A stretch of DNA of 16,177 nt from EsbW-18 sp033811555 (GTDB taxonomy: Bacteria > Patescibacteriota > Minisyncoccia > Phycocordibacterales > EsbW-18): contig JAPXOG010000016.1 in the NCBI GenBank assembly GCA_033811555.1, positions 1 through 16,177 on the forward strand, given 5' to 3'. The position numbers were made by a program, and so were the translations under genes. The notes beneath the pieces are model-generated. The model saw nothing but the letters and a program-made list of their open reading frames with translations. It was not told where the DNA came from and searched no databases. Below, in pieces: positions 14,082-16,177 of this stretch. Every line of letters starts with the position of its first letter. Position 1 is the first letter of the stretch.

Positions 14082-16177
14082 TCACTCACCACCCTCTTCC
14101 TCCTGCTGAATAGGTTCACTGTTTTCTTCTTGATTTTCGTTATCTTCTTCTACTGTATCCTCAGGATCCATATCTCCGTCTTCTATACTTTCTTCCTCTA
14201 TAATTTCCTCTTCTGTAGAAGTACTCCCTGTTGAAATGCTCCCCGTTGAATTATTAATACCTTCCAACAAAAGTAATTCATCTAATTGAGATTTAGTTAT
14301 ACAAGTTTCATTACCTTCTTCCCCTATACACAGTTGTTGTGTGCGCACCCTATTGGCGAAAAAGTCACCTATTTCATTTGTTACATCTGCAAACCAAGCT
14401 ATCATTTTATTAAACATATTTCTAAAGAAACTGTTCGCAAAAGCTTCACTTCTTTGAGTTGTTGAAGCCGTAGTTGATGCTAGTGTCATGAGATTAATAT
14501 TGAGCTCTTGAATTGCGCGCGCTAGCACAGGAGTTATTTCTGAATATTCCACTCCTGCTGGCAATCCCTGAGAATCGTAAGTAACTACTTCTGGTAAAAC
14601 TCCTAACACTTCTTCTGCTATAAAGCCCAAATAACGCTTATCACCATCTGGTCGTTCTTGCCTATTAAAGTAAAACGAAACTGGCCTCAAATTCATAATA
14701 GCATCCAATCCATAGCTGATATCTTCTATGTCTTCCTTAAATCTCAAAGAAGAAGATGTACAAGATCCGTTGTACCAAGTGATCTCTTTGGTAGTAGGAT
14801 CTATACAAAGAGTGTAATCTGCTCCACTCTTACCAGAAAGATTCATTGCAAATATTTTACCGCTACTATCTATATAGAAACGTTCAGTATTATTAGTCCA
14901 AAGCGCTAATGTAGCCGCATCTGCAGTTGTTAATATCAACTTACCTGTTCCTCTATGAGTTATTACAGAACTTGCATTTGCTCCTGTATTTTCTCTTCCA
15001 ACACGTAAGGCAAAATCTGTATAAGTATCATCTCCATGAAAATCAATATAAGAACTCCTATTCCCTGTTTTAGTCGAAGTTAATTCGAGAATTGAAGGGA
15101 ATGTTTGAATAGAATCTCCGTAAAGAGTCATTATGTCTCTTAAAGTCCCTACTGACATAACTCTCAAATTAAGTTTCCCATTCTCAAATCCGCTGAAATC
15201 TCCAACTATAGCTCCCGAAATACCCGCATAATTAGTTAAAGCGTTACTATTATTAAGAGCACTTAATAAGATGCCGGTTCCTGAATCTGCACCGCTTCTG
15301 TTATTATGCAGTCTAAATATAGACAGCATTCCAGGGGTCGCAGTTTGAGTATTAACTGCTAGAGTACCATTTATGCTTACTCCTCCATCATAATAAATAT
15401 CTGAACCTGAAACCGTCCATGGATTTGGAGTGTAATCTATCCATTTAATTCCTGTACCGGTTGATTGTAGTATTTGACCATTAGATCCTCCTTTTCCTGT
15501 TCCATCATAAAGTAATTTGGTAATTGAAACTGTTGGGAATGTTGAGGTAGAAAAAGTAAGAGCTGAGAAATTAGATCCTACTATCTTCCCTTCTACTGTT
15601 AATTTTTCGGTGGGAGTTAAGGTGCCTATTCCAACATTTCCACCAACACTAGAGTTTATAAGAACTCGATATCCTTCCATGTATATGTTTCCTTTTTTAT
15701 TTTTATAACCAGGCTCTCCACCATCAATATAAACATCACCCCCTGGAGCTCCTCCTAAACTTTCATATCCACCTTCCCCTCCTTTTATAACTATACTTCC
15801 CCCTGGTCTTGGGGTATTTAAAGGAAAACTACCATCGGCGCCCTTTCCTGCCTCTAACAATATTCCTCCTCCTACTGAGCCCCCTAAGAATGAAGTACCT
15901 CCTTCTGTTCCTTTAATAATTACTGTATATTCTTCAGGTGAAATAGAATACCCTCCATCAACATGGAAAAGAGCTTCCGGTTCAGAGGTTCCAATCCCTA
16001 CTCTTCCATTTAAATAGTAAATAGTACTACCATCTTTCTCCCACAAAGAAGATACAAAGCCCAAAGATGATGTAGATACAGATACCCATCGTGTGCCATT
16101 CCATTGCAATACATTTCCAGTTGTTCCTCCTGGAGCATTGGCAATTGATGTGGATGAATTGATGAAGTGTTCTGCAG
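14082..16177 (-). CDS. Phage-fibre-like surface protein with S74 chaperone domain (partial, N-terminus outside window)
   Basis: The frame is open to the window edge, so the N-terminus is missing. A TTG at 16107-16109 is not the start: 22 more in-frame codons precede it and read as the same repeat style (APGGTTGNVLQWNG). About 697 residues are visible. Counting from that TTG codon, residues 33-50 and 157-175 are GIGT-type fibre repeats (NGRVGIGTSEPEALFHV, GNVGIGTLTPTEKLTV). Residues 70-140 are Gly-rich with GG-x-x-x-I-x-GG spacing, probably a beta-helical stretch. Residues 452-540 are the S74/endosialidase chaperone domain: SSSLRFKEDI, LRPVSFYF, YLGFIAEEV and the closing V-L-x-R-A-I-Q-E-L-N. 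A helical region, a two-Cys motif (LCIGEEGNETCITKSQLDELL, 593-613) and a long acidic tail follow. It ends with TGA, the only one here. It is probably an adhesin or surface filament. Confidence 0.8.
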   Translation of the reverse strand, partial: AEHFINSSTSIANAPGGTTGNVLQWNGTRWVSVSTSSLGFVSSLWEKDGSTIYYLNGRVGIGTSEPEALFHVDGGYSISPEEYTVIIKGTEGGTSFLGGSVGGGILLEAGKGADGSFPLNTPRPGGSIVIKGGEGGYESLGGAPGGDVYIDGGEPGYKNKKGNIYMEGYRVLINSSVGGNVGIGTLTPTEKLTVEGKIVGSNFSALTFSTSTFPTVSITKLLYDGTGKGGSNGQILQSTGTGIKWIDYTPNPWTVSGSDIYYDGGVSINGTLAVNTQTATPGMLSIFRLHNNRSGADSGTGILLSALNNSNALTNYAGISGAIVGDFSGFENGKLNLRVMSVGTLRDIMTLYGDSIQTFPSILELTSTKTGNRSSYIDFHGDDTYTDFALRVGRENTGANASSVITHRGTGKLILTTADAATLALWTNNTERFYIDSSGKIFAMNLSGKSGADYTLCIDPTTKEITWYNGSCTSSSLRFKEDIEDISYGLDAIMNLRPVSFYFNRQERPDGDKRYLGFIAEEVLGVLPEVVTYDSQGLPAGVEYSEITPVLARAIQELNINLMTLASTTASTTQRSEAFANSFFRNMFNKMIAWFADVTNEIGDFFANRVRTQQLCIGEEGNETCITKSQLDELLLLEGINNSTGSISTGSTSTEEEIIEEESIEDGDMDPEDTVEEDNENQEENSEPIQQEEEGGE

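Noticed and set aside
1..16177. Possible recoding of TGA to glycine (as in Gracilibacteria).
   Set aside because: All long genes, including the 1154-codon ileS, are intact without in-frame TGA, and the fibre-like gene ends with TGA. A recoded genome would use TGA often inside genes.
14082..16177. Prophage remnant, suggested by the phage-fibre-like protein.
   Set aside because: No capsid, terminase, integrase, lysis or baseplate gene is nearby. The neighbours are cell-surface genes and housekeeping genes on the same strand, so a cellular surface protein is more likely.
1..16177. CRISPR array, tRNA gene or insertion sequence.
   Set aside because: No regularly spaced repeats, no cloverleaf with an anticodon arm and CCA-like end, and no transposase-like protein or terminal inverted repeats were seen by eye. 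A tRNA scan was not possible.

Overview
The window looks like chromosomal DNA of a Patescibacteria/CPR bacterium, most likely of the Parcubacteria group. This is inference: there is no rRNA or other phylogenetic marker to confirm it. The supporting signs are AT-rich DNA, weak or absent Shine-Dalgarno sequences, a shortened RecO, a type 2 (eukaryote-like) IleRS with a large inserted domain, and many secreted or membrane-anchored surface proteins. The genetic code appears standard. Of 13 gene ends read, 7 are TAA, 5 are TAG and 1 is TGA, and no long gene contains an in-frame TGA.

Left part, + strand (1-2470). A structured, GC-rich non-coding stretch (about 26-212) holds two tandem hairpins, an 11-bp inverted repeat whose loop completes a G-quadruplex motif, and a TTCGAA hairpin. 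It precedes a secreted protein with a peptidoglycan-binding domain and three IPT/TIG-like domains. Next comes a cytosolic ChaN/EreA-like protein. A 251-bp convergent gap (2471-2721) separates these genes from the rest.

From 2722 to the right edge every gene is on the - strand, so transcription runs right to left. In that order they are: a phage-fibre-like surface protein with an S74 intramolecular chaperone domain (N-terminus cut by the window edge); two small paralogous single-pass membrane proteins of unknown function; a secreted fibronectin-type-III/dockerin protein; and two tandem cohesin-domain proteins, each with a signal peptide and a C-terminal membrane anchor. Then come ileS, recO, a short-chain dehydrogenase, a P-loop polynucleotide-kinase-like protein and a large membrane-anchored protein of unknown function.

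Three points stand out. (1) IleRS carries a complete histidine-phosphatase domain inside its catalytic core, and its HIGH signature is GIHH, not HxGH. (2) A dockerin protein without an anchor of its own lies directly upstream of two membrane-anchored cohesin proteins, which suggests a miniature cohesin-dockerin surface assembly in a non-cellulosomal organism. (3) The fibre-like protein, the two paralogous membrane proteins and the cohesin-dockerin genes form one block of about 6 kb devoted to the cell surface.
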